Source of the DNA: Gemmatimonadota bacterium
Lineage (GTDB): Bacteria; Gemmatimonadota; Gemmatimonadetes; Longimicrobiales; Gaopeijiaceae
DNA: 9,199 nt
Assembly: GCA_018678395.1 (NCBI GenBank)
Contig: JAHHMJ010000139.1
Location: 1-9,199 of the forward strand
Reading direction: 5' to 3'
The notes below the pieces were generated by a model. That model did not search any database. It saw nothing but the letters and a program-made list of their open reading frames with translations, and was not told where the DNA came from. Positions 1-6,891 of this stretch are shown here, one piece after another. The position numbers and the translations under genes were made by a program. Each line of letters begins with the position of its first letter. Positions within the stretch are counted from its first letter, which is position 1.

Positions 1-965
1 GAGAGCGCGGCACCCAGCGCCGCGAGCGCGTTCTCGATGTTGAACCCTCCGGGCAACGGAAGCCGGACCGGCCGCTCGTTCCCGCCCCACGAGACCGTGA
101 AGGCACTGCCACCGGCGTCGACGCGGACCGCCGAAGCGACGAGATCCGCCTCGACGGCGACGTCGACGTCGACGTCGGCGACGGCGTAGCGGATCAACCG
201 CGGGTGCCGGATGCCGGCCCAGGCGGGGTCGGCCGCATTCACTACCACGGCGCCCCCCGGCCCCACCTGGTCCATCAGGCGGAGCTTCGCGTTCCGGTAC
301 GCTTCGAGGGTACCGTGGTAGTCCAGGTGGTCCTGCGAGAGGTTGGTGTAGACGGCGACATCGAAGGCGAGTGCGGCGAGCCGGCCCTGGTCCAGGGCGT
401 GCGACGAGGCCTCGAGGGTCACCCACTCCACGCCGGCCGCCCGCAGCCGCGCGAGGGTGTGCGCCAACTCGACGGGCCCGGGGGTGGTCAACGCCGCACC
501 GGCCGCGCGCTTCCCGTCGGCTCCGATGACGCCGAGGGTGCCGAGCGCGGCGGACGGACCCTTCACCGCGAGCAGGTGGCGAAGCATCCACGCGGTCGTG
601 GTCTTGCCGTTCGTCCCGGTCACCGCCGCGCAATGCAGGGTGGCGCCTGGAGAGCCGAGTACCCGCTCGGCGACCAGGGCCGCAGCCCGGCGACCGTCGA
701 CGACGACGAGTTGCGGCACGTGGATCCCCGGGACCGGCCGCTCGACCACCACGGCCACGGCTCCGGCCTCGACCGCGGACGGCACGAAGTCGTGCGCATC
801 GGTCGTCGACCCCACCCACGCCAGGAAGACGTCGCCCGAGGTCACCCGGCGCGAGTCCTGCGCAACTCCCAGAACCGCCGCGTCCTCCCGGCCGACGACC
901 TCCCGGAGAAGACCGTCCGCCCGGAGGACCGAGGCGAGATCGCGGACGGTCAGGGGTTCACTCAC
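1..965 (-). CDS. murE: UDP-N-acetylmuramoyl-tripeptide synthetase MurE, N-terminal 321 residues (runs off the left edge)
   Basis: MurE is a cytoplasmic Mur ligase. It uses ATP to add the third amino acid (meso-diaminopimelate in most Gram-negatives) to UDP-MurNAc-L-Ala-D-Glu in peptidoglycan precursor synthesis. Translating the minus strand from a GTG at 965-963 gives an open frame to the window edge. Visible hallmarks are the ATP-binding loop TGTNGKTTT with Lys at residue 121, the substrate-binding TTPGP at 160-164, EASSHAL from residue 185, and YRNAKLRL with Lys227 at the position of the carbamylated lysine of Mur ligases. MurE is usually about 490 residues, so roughly the last third is missing, including the segment (DNPR in mDAP enzymes) that would tell mDAP from lysine specificity. 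The GTG start overlaps the ftsI TGA by 4 nt (GTGA), which supports it; a G-rich run lies just upstream. MurF is the related alternative, but the motif set and the position after ftsI favour MurE. Confidence 0.95.
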   Translation of the reverse strand, partial: MSEPLTVRDLASVLRADGLLREVVGREDAAVLGVAQDSRRVTSGDVFLAWVGSTTDAHDFVPSAVEAGAVAVVVERPVPGIHVPQLVVVDGRRAAALVAERVLGSPGATLHCAAVTGTNGKTTTAWMLRHLLAVKGPSAALGTLGVIGADGKRAAGAALTTPGPVELAHTLARLRAAGVEWVTLEASSHALDQGRLAALAFDVAVYTNLSQDHLDYHGTLEAYRNAKLRLMDQVGPGGAVVVNAADPAWAGIRHPRLIRYAVADVDVDVAVEADLVASAVRVDAGGSAFTVSWGGNERPVRLPLPGGFNIENALAALGAAL

Positions 966-2953
966 GTGCCCCCCCGCGCCCGTATCCGGATGGTATCGCC
1001 GGGTGGACGCAGCACCCCCGCGCGGGGATGAGTGCCGAGCACCTCGCCCGCGGATGCCGAGGTCACGCGGAACCCGGCCCGGTGCAGGCGCCGCACGGCG
1101 GCACGCGGGGTGAGGCCGGCGACGTCGGGCACCGGAATGGCCTCATCGCGGACCTCGGTCACGCGGGAGGAAGGTGGGGTCTCACCCGGCAGCGCCACGA
1201 AGCGGGCGTCGAGGATCCGGCCGGCTCCGGCCCCGGCCCCGGCGGGCGAAACGGCGTCGATCCCCGCCCGCAGCAGCTTCGACCGGGAGAGCGGGGACTG
1301 CCGGGAGGCCAGCGCCGCCTCCATCGTGGCGCGCGTGAGCGGCGCGGCCACCGCGCCCCCGAAGTACTCACCCTGCGGCGCGTCCAGCTTCGCGTAGACC
1401 ACGATCTGCGGGTCGTCGGCCGGGAAGTACCCGACGAACGAGGCGAAGTAGTCGCGCGAGTACCCGCCGTCCTCGGCGATGCGCGCCGTACCGCTCTTGC
1501 CCGCGACCCGATAGGTCTGCATCCGAGCACGGGTCCCGGTCCCCTGCTCGACCACGTCGACCAGGACCTCACCGAGCGCACGGGTCAGTTCGGTGCTCAC
1601 CACGCGGCGTACCGAACGCGGCCGGATCCGCTCGACCTCTCCCGCGGGGTCGCGCAGCTCGCGGACGATGCGCGGCTCCATGAGATGGCCGCCGTTGGCG
1701 AGCGCCCCGTAGGCCATCGCCATCTGGAGGGGGGTCACCGAGATCTCGTAGCCGATGGCCAGCGCGACCGGGCTGGCCTTCTCCCAATGCGACGGCGCCT
1801 CCAGGAGTCCCGACTCCTCACCCGGAAGCGGCACCGCGGTGCGGGTGCCGAAGCCGAAGTCGCGCAGGATCTCGTAGTGCTGCCGCGGCGCGAGCCGGAG
1901 GGCAGCGGTGGCGAGCCCGATGTTCGACGATTCCCGCAGCGCCTCCGCGAAGCTGATCACCCCGCTGCCGTGGGTATCTTTCAGACCCCGTCCCCGGATC
2001 GTCGCCCAGCCCTGGCCGGTGTCCACGGAGTCCTCGAGTGAGGCGACGCCGTGATGCAGGACCGCGGCCATCGTGAACGGCTTGATGGTCGAGCCCGGCT
2101 CGTACGGCGTGTTGATGGCGGACAGCGCGTTGGTGTTGCCGCCCTGTATGCTCGCGAGGGCGAGGATCTCGCCGGTGTGGGGATCGGTGACCAGAATGTC
2201 GCCGCCGCGGGCGCCATGCTCCGCGATGGCCTCGGCCAGGACGTCCTCGGCGATCTCCTGCAGGTCGACGTCGATGGTCAGCATCACGCTGCCGCCCGCC
2301 TCCGGCTCGCGGACCGCGACCGTCTGCCCCGGGATCGCCCGCCCGAACTTGTCCTTCGCCGACTGCTCCAGACCGGGCTTGCCGGCGAGGTGCTCCGAGA
2401 ACGCCTGCTCGATCCCGCCGCGCCAGCGTCCGTCCACCTGACGGCCGAGCACGCCGAGAGCGAGGTCACCATACGGGGAATGGCGGCGCAAGTCCCGCCG
2501 CACGTGGACCCCGTGGAAGCGCCGCACCAACTCCCGCTCCGTCGTTCCGAAACGGGTGCCGAGGACGACCCACTTCCGCCGGCCGGTCTCGATGTCCCGC
2601 AGCGCCCGAGCGGATGCACCCAGGTCGTCGCGAAGGACGTTCAGGAGCGAGTCCTTCTGCTGGTCGCGGACCTGCTCCGAGTCCACGCTGATCTCGAAGC
2701 GCTCCCGACTCAGGACCAGCGGCACACCGTTGCGATCGAGGATCGCACCGCGGGTGGCGGGGATGTCGTGCGAGGAGAGGTGCTGCCCCTCGGCGATCTC
2801 CCGCCATTCCTCGGCCTGCAGCACCTGCAGCTGGCCCGCGCGGGCGACGATGGCCACCGCGGCGAGCAACCACCCACAGAGCAGCAGGCGACGACGCCAC
2901 GGAGAGAGCACCGCGGTGTCGCGGCGCCGGCGGGCCCTCGCGCGCCGGCTCAT
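962..2953 (-). CDS. ftsI: Division-specific peptidoglycan transpeptidase FtsI (class B PBP3) with one C-terminal PASTA domain
   Basis: This is a 663-residue septal D,D-transpeptidase that cross-links peptidoglycan with FtsW in the divisome. An Arg-rich cytoplasmic N-terminus (1-22) precedes one membrane segment (about 23-39). The class B dimerisation-domain signature RGAILDRNG is at 68-76. The transpeptidase domain shows all three catalytic motifs: STIK at 288-291 (nucleophile Ser288), SSN at 342-344 and KSGT at 486-489. An Ala-Gly stretch (571-578) lies in the linker, and residues about 606-662 form one PASTA domain (IPVPDVAGLTPRAAVRRL). The frame is open upstream to about 3292, but the ATG at 2953-2951 is chosen: it overlaps the ftsL stop as ATGA, has GGGGAG 6 nt upstream, and gives normal FtsI topology. 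PASTA tails are best known from Gram-positive PBP2x and the sporulation protein SpoVD; the dcw position between ftsL and murE argues for FtsI. Confidence 0.96.
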   Translation of the reverse strand: MSRRARARRRRDTAVLSPWRRRLLLCGWLLAAVAIVARAGQLQVLQAEEWREIAEGQHLSSHDIPATRGAILDRNGVPLVLSRERFEISVDSEQVRDQQKDSLLNVLRDDLGASARALRDIETGRRKWVVLGTRFGTTERELVRRFHGVHVRRDLRRHSPYGDLALGVLGRQVDGRWRGGIEQAFSEHLAGKPGLEQSAKDKFGRAIPGQTVAVREPEAGGSVMLTIDVDLQEIAEDVLAEAIAEHGARGGDILVTDPHTGEILALASIQGGNTNALSAINTPYEPGSTIKPFTMAAVLHHGVASLEDSVDTGQGWATIRGRGLKDTHGSGVISFAEALRESSNIGLATAALRLAPRQHYEILRDFGFGTRTAVPLPGEESGLLEAPSHWEKASPVALAIGYEISVTPLQMAMAYGALANGGHLMEPRIVRELRDPAGEVERIRPRSVRRVVSTELTRALGEVLVDVVEQGTGTRARMQTYRVAGKSGTARIAEDGGYSRDYFASFVGYFPADDPQIVVYAKLDAPQGEYFGGAVAAPLTRATMEAALASRQSPLSRSKLLRAGIDAVSPAGAGAGAGRILDARFVALPGETPPSSRVTEVRDEAIPVPDVAGLTPRAAVRRLHRAGFRVTSASAGEVLGTHPRAGVLRPPGDTIRIRARGGT

Positions 2954-3231
2954 CGGTCGCTCCCCGGGTAGTACCGCAGTTCTTCGCCGACCGGGCGGTG
3001 CATGCCGAGCTCGACTTCGGCGCGGGGCTCGATGACGCCCCGGCTCTCGAGTCGACGGATCTCTCCGGTGTTCTCGTCCTCCAGCGCCCGCTCGACCTCG
3101 ATGCGGGTCCGCAGCGCTTCGACCTCGGCCAGGACGCGCATCCCCTGCCCCTGCCGCGCCGCCACGAAGCTCAGCGCCACGAGTACCGCCGCGATGGCCA
3201 GGGCGATCCGGGAGATCGTGGATCCACTCAT
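2950..3231 (-). CDS. ftsL: Cell division protein FtsL
   Basis: A 93-residue bitopic membrane protein. FtsL pairs with FtsB and FtsQ in the periplasm and helps activate FtsW-FtsI. The sequence has a short N-terminus, one hydrophobic helix at about residues 6-25 (IALAIAAVLVALSFVAA), then a charged, leucine-containing helical stretch (about 31-66) that could form the coiled coil. Its tail IEPRAEVELGMHRP resembles the conserved end of FtsL proteins. Sequence identity in this family is low, so the call rests on size, topology, tail motif and position between rsmH and ftsI. The ATG at 3231-3229 is preferred over a GTG five codons earlier because it overlaps the rsmH TGA as ATGA and has GGAGG at 3240-3244 with an 8-nt spacer. 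It also overlaps the ftsI start by 4 nt. Confidence 0.85.
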   Translation of the reverse strand: MSGSTISRIALAIAAVLVALSFVAARQGQGMRVLAEVEALRTRIEVERALEDENTGEIRRLESRGVIEPRAEVELGMHRPVGEELRYYPGSDR

Positions 3232-4160
3232 GCCGCCTTCCTCCACGCGCGCAGCAGGGCGCTGCGGGCACGAGGGTTGTTCGCGACCTCACCGGCCGAA
3301 GGTCGCTCGGGCTTGCGAGTCAGCGACCGACCGAGGGCCCGGCCGCGGCACCCGCAGACCGGGAGCTCCGGCGGACAGACGCACGCGCGGCTCCACTCGC
3401 GGAAGGAGTGCTTCACGAGCCGGTCCTCGAGGCTGTGGTACGAGATCACCACCAGCACGCCGCCGTCCCGCAGCGCATTGCGCAGCGCAGGCAGCGCCCG
3501 CTCGAGTGCCTCGAGCTCTCCATTCACCGCGATGCGGAGCGCCTGGAAGATCCGCGCCTTGTCCTGTGCCGCCACACCGGGCCCCAACACCCGCACGATC
3601 GCGGCCACCAGGTCGTCCGAGACGCGGAGGGGCGCGGTGGCCCGCCGCCGTACGACCTCGCGCGCGAGCGCCCGAGCCCGGCGCTCCTCGCCGTACTCCC
3701 GAAAGACGCGTGCGAGCTCGTCGACCGGCGCGTCGTTCAGGAGGTCGGCGGCGCTCGCTCCCTCCGGCGTCATGCGCATGTCCAGGGGCGCCTGCGCGCG
3801 GAAGGTGAAGCCGCGATGGTCCCGATCGATCTGGTGCGAGCTGACTCCCAGATCGAGCAGGGCGCCGGCGATGCCGTCGCTCCGAACCTCCCGGTCGTCG
3901 CCCACCTCGTCGAACCGCGCCTGCAGGAAGCGCACGCGCGGGGCATAGCCTGCGAGCGCGGCCCGGGCGGCCTCGAGCGCCTCCGGATCGCGATCGACCG
4001 CGAGCAGGCGGCAGTCGGGACAGCGCTCCAACAGAAGCCGGGCGTGTCCACCGCCCCCCACCGTGCCGTCCACGTAGAGGCCTTCGCCCGTGGGGGCGAG
4101 AAGCTCGATCGCGCGCGGCCCCAGCACGGGCTCGTGTCGGAAGTCGACGCGACCCGTCAT
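3228..4160 (-). CDS. rsmH: 16S rRNA (cytosine1402-N4)-methyltransferase RsmH (MraW)
   Basis: RsmH uses S-adenosylmethionine to methylate N4 of C1402 in the 16S rRNA P-site region. The 310-residue product matches the usual length. Motifs in order: HEPVL at 9-13, the SAM-binding loop DGTVGGGGHA at 31-40, AVDRDP at 54-59, LLDLGVSSHQID at 101-112, RGFTFRAQAPLDMRM at 116-130, RIFQALRIAVNGEL at 203-216 and ISYHSLEDRLVK at 239-250. Cysteines 260, 262, 269 and 271 form a CxC...CxC group near the C-terminus; similar cysteines occur in other RsmH proteins. The ATG at 4160-4158 overlaps the mraZ stop as ATGA. No clear Shine-Dalgarno precedes it, so translation probably depends on coupling to mraZ. The frame continues upstream to about 4310, but that extension lies inside mraZ and is not RsmH-like. 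Confidence 0.97.
   Translation of the reverse strand: MTGRVDFRHEPVLGPRAIELLAPTGEGLYVDGTVGGGGHARLLLERCPDCRLLAVDRDPEALEAARAALAGYAPRVRFLQARFDEVGDDREVRSDGIAGALLDLGVSSHQIDRDHRGFTFRAQAPLDMRMTPEGASAADLLNDAPVDELARVFREYGEERRARALAREVVRRRATAPLRVSDDLVAAIVRVLGPGVAAQDKARIFQALRIAVNGELEALERALPALRNALRDGGVLVVISYHSLEDRLVKHSFREWSRACVCPPELPVCGCRGRALGRSLTRKPERPSAGEVANNPRARSALLRAWRKAA
3240..3244 (-). promoter_or_regulatory. Shine-Dalgarno of ftsL, decides its start
   Basis: GGAGG on the minus strand, inside the last codons of rsmH and 8 nt before the ATG at 3231. It favours this ATG over the in-frame GTG at 3246, which would overlap the Shine-Dalgarno itself. Confidence 0.75.
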
Positions 4161-4591
4161 CCGAAGATCCGATGGGCGACCTGGGCGAGGTCGGCTCCCG
4201 CCGCCTTCCGCACCGTCGTGTCGTAGGTCGCCGGATCCCAGATCTCGATTCGGTCGATGTTGCCGTTCAGAAGGACGGTCCCGCCGAGATTCGCGCTCTC
4301 CTGCAGCCACGACGGCACGAGGATTCGACCCTGCTTGTCCGGCCCCACCTCGACGGCCGTAGAGAGGATCTCGCGTACGTGGTGCCAGGCTCCGCGCTCG
4401 GACTTCCGGAAGTCCACGAGCCGCGCCTGCACCTCACCCCAGACCTCCGGCGTGAAGAGCGTCAGATACGGCGGCTCCCACTGGAGGAGCACGAAGCGGT
4501 CACCCTTCACCGCCCGGCGAAACGCCGACGGCAGGGAGACCCGCCCCTTCTCGTCCATCTGGTGCTCGTAGCGGCCCAGAAACCCGTTCAC
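4157..4591 (-). CDS. mraZ: MraZ, AbrB-like transcriptional regulator of the dcw cluster
   Basis: MraZ is a DNA-binding protein conserved at the head of dcw clusters; in E. coli it represses its own operon and is antagonised by RsmH. From the GTG at 4591-4589 the product is 144 residues, a typical length. It begins with the diagnostic FLGRYEHQMDEKGRVSLPSAF (residues 4-24). Both halves carry the DxxxR signature of the tandem swapped-hairpin domains: DEKGR at 13-17 and DKQGR at 85-89. An in-frame ATG at 4684 would add 31 residues unlike MraZ and would translate through the candidate promoter and operator, so it was rejected. No Shine-Dalgarno is visible before the GTG. The stop overlaps the rsmH ATG by 4 nt. 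Identity is very secure; the exact start is moderately secure. Confidence 0.95.
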   Translation of the reverse strand: MNGFLGRYEHQMDEKGRVSLPSAFRRAVKGDRFVLLQWEPPYLTLFTPEVWGEVQARLVDFRKSERGAWHHVREILSTAVEVGPDKQGRILVPSWLQESANLGGTVLLNGNIDRIEIWDPATYDTTVRKAAGADLAQVAHRIFG

Positions 4592-4603
4592 GAGGGCATG
4601 GAG

Positions 4604-4628
4604 TGGGATGAGGTGGTATGAAGTGGGA
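4604..4628 (+). promoter_or_regulatory. Triple direct repeat matching the MraZ-binding motif (candidate mraZ operator)
   Basis: On the plus strand (opposite to mraZ coding) three 5-mers sit at an exact 10-bp spacing: TGGGA 4604-4608, TGGTA 4614-4618, TGGGA 4624-4628, with 5-nt spacers TGAGG and TGAAG. E. coli MraZ is known to bind TGGGN repeats separated by 5 nt. The triplet ends 13 bp upstream of the mraZ GTG and lies just downstream of the proposed -10, where a bound protein would block the polymerase. The middle copy departs from TGGG at one base. Function here is inferred. Confidence 0.7.
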
Positions 4629-4637
4629 ACCCGAGGC

Positions 4638-4666
4638 AAGATAGGCGGCACCTCGGGGGGGCGCAA
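4638..4666 (-). promoter_or_regulatory. Candidate promoter of the mraZ-rsmH-ftsL-ftsI-murE operon
   Basis: Minus strand: TTGCGC at 4666-4661 as -35, a 17-nt spacer, and TATCTT at 4643-4638 as -10. This predicts initiation near 4631 and a leader of about 40 nt before the GTG at 4591. The -35 matches only its first three consensus bases, but the spacer is ideal and the MraZ-box-like repeats follow immediately. Confidence 0.5.
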
Positions 4667-4845
4667 GGATCGGTTTTCGGACATTCCGAAGGCACGGCCC
4701 GACCTGGGGTGCACCCTCGTTCGTCGCTCATCTCGGCGACAAACAGTCCCTGTAGCGGTTCACGATCGGACGTCCAAATCCGAACGAAAACCGAAGACCG
4801 AAGACGGCGCTCCGCCTCCCCACTTCATCCCCCCAAACGACGAAC

Positions 4846-4873
4846 GGCGCCGCGGGACGAATCCCGCGGCGCC
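4846..4873 (-). terminator. Strong GC hairpin downstream of the TPR gene
   Basis: A perfect 12-bp inverted repeat: GGCGCCGCGGGA (4846-4857), 4-nt loop, TCCCGCGGCGCC (4862-4873). Read on the minus strand the loop is TTCG, a stabilising tetraloop sequence. It begins 33 nt after the TPR stop. The following bases (GTTCGTCGTTTGGG) are only moderately T-rich, so it is an imperfect intrinsic terminator, but it sits exactly between the two transcription units. Confidence 0.75.
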
Positions 4874-4905
4874 GCGCGCCGGCCTGTTGTCGGGAGATCG
4901 CTTCG

Positions 4906-6651
4906 TCAGCGACCCCGACGGATGATGGCGTTCTGGATGTCCAGATACTGCTGCGCGGCCTGAATGATCTGGTCGGGATTGATGCCGACCGAAGGCGCGT
5001 AGGAAGCGCCGGCCTGCAGCAGCGGCAGGGACTGATCGAACATCGGCCGCGAGGACTGAGCGCTCTGCAGCGTGTTCGGCTCCTGGGTGGCGACGCCCTT
5101 GAGGTAGAGCCCGTATCCGTGCCAGAAGTCCATCTGGGCCCGCTTCTCGGCGCTGAGATCGAGGCTCTTCGCGGACACGACCCCGGCGATGCCGTAGTCG
5201 AGATTCCGGTTCGGGTTCCGGGTGTCCAGACCCTTCTGGTATGCATCTCCGAAGAGGAGGTCGGCCATCCGGTTCGGATCCGCGCCACGCTCGACGGCCC
5301 GCTGCATGATGGGCAACGCATCGTCGCGACGGTTCGAACGGATCAACAGCGACGCCTGCCGCGCGAAGAGGTCCGGATACTCGGGGTCGATCTCCTCGAT
5401 GCGCTGGAGGGCCGCCACGGCGTCGTCGATGCGCTCCATGCGCTGGAGCGCGGTCGAGTACGTCGAGAGCAGCGAGGGCTCCTCGGGATACGCCATGAGA
5501 GCGCGCTCGGCGAAGCTCACCGCGTTGTCCGCCTCACCGATCTGAGCGTACGCCGACACGATGTTGCGGACCTGACCGACTTCCATCGAGTCGCCGCGGG
5601 CTTCGAAGACGCCCTCGAGCGACGTGATCGCCCTGCGGTAGAGGCTCACCACCTCGGGCGGGAGCTCCTCGTCGGGCTGCGCGTCCTCGGGCGTCGCCTG
5701 GCGGGCCGCCTCCATCGCGTAGCTGCCCAGGTCGCCGAGCAGGTCGGCCGACTGCTCCTGACCCTCGAGACCCTCCTCGATCAGGAGCATGGCGCCCTCG
5801 GCGTCACCGGCCTGGAACATCTCGTAGGCGATGTTGCGGCGCACCGCCTCGGCGTTGGGGTTCACCTCGAGGTAGCGGCCGTAATACTCCCGACCTTCCT
5901 GGGCGCGTCCGAGCGTGGTGGCGAGATAGCCACCGAGGTTGAGCGCGTCCTCGTAGTAGGCATCCCCCGCGAGAATCGTCTCGACCTCTCCGAGCGACTC
6001 CTCGAGCCGCTCCAGGCGATAGAGCGCCTGCGCACGCTGATACCGGACACCGTTGTCGTCGTCGTTCAGTTCGAGGGCCTGGTCGCAGTTGCGGAGCGCC
6101 GCGGTCCAGTCCTCCTGCTGCGCGTAGTCGAAGCAGAAGAGGCGCATCCGGAGCTGCTGCACCAGGAGGTCGAAGGCCTCGGCGATGTGCCGGGCGGCCT
6201 CCTCCTTCTGGTCCTTGTGAACCGTGATGTCCTCGACCGGGAAGCGCGCGGACGATTCGGCATCGACGAACTGGATCTCGTGCAGGCGCCGATCATCACC
6301 CTCGACCTGGTACTGCGCACACACCGCCACGCCGGCCTGGATCTGCGGCGCGAGCTGAATCGTGCTGATGCAGTTCAGGTCTTCCATCTTGAGATCGAAG
6401 CGACGCAGCTGGTCGCGAATGTCGCCCCGATCGATGGGCTGATGCGTCGCCAGCTCGTTGATGATGTCGCGCAAATCCTCGGCAACGTCCTCTCCCCAGC
6501 CGCGATCCTCGCCGTCGACGGAAAAGAGATCCGGGACCAGAACCCGAACGCGACCCATCTCCTGCTGGGCCGAAACGGCCTCCACGGTCAGGACCGGGGC
6601 GACGATCAGGGCGGCGAGCGCCAAACCTCCGAGCTTCAGCCGTCCAATCAT
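4906..6651 (-). CDS. Exported TPR-repeat protein with a CsgG/TolB-like N-terminal region
   Basis: A 581-residue protein of unknown function. Residues 1-28 are a classical signal peptide (MIGRLK, hydrophobic core, VSA before QQ at 28/29) without a lipobox, so the product is probably periplasmic. Residues about 33-165 (VRVLVPDLF, WGEDVAEDLRDIINEL, IDRGDIRDQL) have the alternating layout of CsgG/FlgO/TolB-N-like domains: a strand, a helix picking up named factors, then a 'dR..l...L' segment. This is a fold-level impression, not a motif match. Two cysteines (94 and 111) lie in it. From about 170 to 470 come TPR-like helix pairs, for example WTAALRNCDQALELN, RIDDAVAALQRIEEIDPEYP and RRDDALPIMQRAVERG, with an acidic Glu/Pro-rich break at about 318-335. 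The tail 470-581 is unassigned. The ATG at 6651 is supported by AGGGAG 8 nt upstream and by the signal peptide; a longer in-frame start near 6801 would bury it. It is probably monocistronic. Confidence 0.88.
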   Translation of the reverse strand: MIGRLKLGGLALAALIVAPVLTVEAVSAQQEMGRVRVLVPDLFSVDGEDRGWGEDVAEDLRDIINELATHQPIDRGDIRDQLRRFDLKMEDLNCISTIQLAPQIQAGVAVCAQYQVEGDDRRLHEIQFVDAESSARFPVEDITVHKDQKEEAARHIAEAFDLLVQQLRMRLFCFDYAQQEDWTAALRNCDQALELNDDDNGVRYQRAQALYRLERLEESLGEVETILAGDAYYEDALNLGGYLATTLGRAQEGREYYGRYLEVNPNAEAVRRNIAYEMFQAGDAEGAMLLIEEGLEGQEQSADLLGDLGSYAMEAARQATPEDAQPDEELPPEVVSLYRRAITSLEGVFEARGDSMEVGQVRNIVSAYAQIGEADNAVSFAERALMAYPEEPSLLSTYSTALQRMERIDDAVAALQRIEEIDPEYPDLFARQASLLIRSNRRDDALPIMQRAVERGADPNRMADLLFGDAYQKGLDTRNPNRNLDYGIAGVVSAKSLDLSAEKRAQMDFWHGYGLYLKGVATQEPNTLQSAQSSRPMFDQSLPLLQAGASYAPSVGINPDQIIQAAQQYLDIQNAIIRRGR

Positions 6652-6659
6652 TGCGGTGT

Positions 6660-6665
6660 CTCCCT
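6660..6665 (-). promoter_or_regulatory. Shine-Dalgarno of the TPR gene, decides its start
   Basis: AGGGAG on the minus strand with an 8-nt spacer to the ATG at 6651. It supports the start that places the signal peptide at the very N-terminus. Confidence 0.65.
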
Positions 6666-6787
6666 GGGCGCGAGGCCCGTGTGTGTGCGTAGGCCCTGAC
6701 GGGCGTGGTCGAGCATCTACGACTGAGGGTACCTGAACTCCCAGCCGAATTGTTCCGGAGTTCCGCCGTGAGAGGCGAAAGCCGGCC

Positions 6788-6817
6788 AATCTATTGGACA
6801 TCCGGTCGATCGGTCAA
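6788..6817 (-). promoter_or_regulatory. Candidate promoter of the TPR gene
   Basis: Minus strand: TTGACC at 6817-6812 (five of six -35 consensus bases), an 18-nt spacer, TAGATT at 6793-6788 (four of six -10 bases). It implies a leader of about 130 nt before the ATG at 6651. That leader contains a CA-repeat run and a possible 6-bp stem (GCCCGT/ACGGGC, 6675-6704). Confidence 0.4.
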
Positions 6818-6854
6818 CCGACCGCCGATCTGACCCTCTTCTTCATACCGTCGA

Positions 6855-6868
6855 AAGGCGAACGCCTT
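6855..6868 (-). terminator. Small hairpin after the thioesterase gene
   Basis: Minus strand AAGGCGTTCGCCTT, a 5-bp stem with GTTC loop (or 6 bp with a 2-nt loop), followed by TCG, so that CCTTT closes the stem. It starts 24 nt after the thioesterase stop and lies upstream of the TPR promoter candidate. The stem is short and the T-run weak, so termination is only likely. Confidence 0.4.
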
Positions 6869-6891
6869 ACCGCTTCGGTCACCGGACGCAC

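Larger units (their letters stand above)
4592..4905. other. Intergenic region between the TPR gene and the dcw operon
   Basis: This 314-nt gap holds the TPR-gene terminator hairpin (4846-4873), the mraZ promoter candidate (4638-4666) and the MraZ-box-like repeats (4604-4628). The stretch 4775-4805 has short CCGAA/GAAGAC direct repeats of unknown meaning. Plus-strand open frames crossing the gap show no recognisable protein. Confidence 0.7.

Noticed and set aside
204..1031. Plus-strand open frame opposite murE
   Set aside because: Antisense shadow of the MurE frame, which carries the ATP-binding and substrate motifs.
1028..2041. Plus-strand open frame opposite ftsI
   Set aside because: Antisense to the catalytic domain of FtsI, whose three active-site motifs are intact; the product is Arg/Gly/Pro-rich without family features.
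2954..3292. N-terminal extension of FtsI to about 3292
   Set aside because: The extra residues overlap all of ftsL in another frame and would place over 110 Arg-rich residues before the membrane segment; the ATGA overlap at 2950-2953 is better.
4592..4714. Longer MraZ with a start at 4684 or 4714
   Set aside because: It would translate through the promoter and repeats and add residues foreign to MraZ, which normally begins right before FLGRYEH.
4608..4925. Plus-strand small open frame in the mraZ-TPR gap
   Set aside because: It crosses the operator-like repeats, the promoter candidate and the terminator hairpin, has low-complexity composition, and no Shine-Dalgarno was noted.
5119..6699. 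Long plus-strand open frame (526 codons) opposite the TPR gene
   Set aside because: It is the antisense shadow of a well-supported coding gene with a signal peptide and TPR repeats; long open shadows are expected at this GC content and its translation shows no recognisable domain.
6803..6824. CGGTCG/CGACCG inverted repeat upstream of the TPR gene
   Set aside because: It overlaps the proposed -35 and competing pairings (TCGGT-CA-ACCGA) exist; at this GC content such short palindromes are common, so no separate site is claimed.
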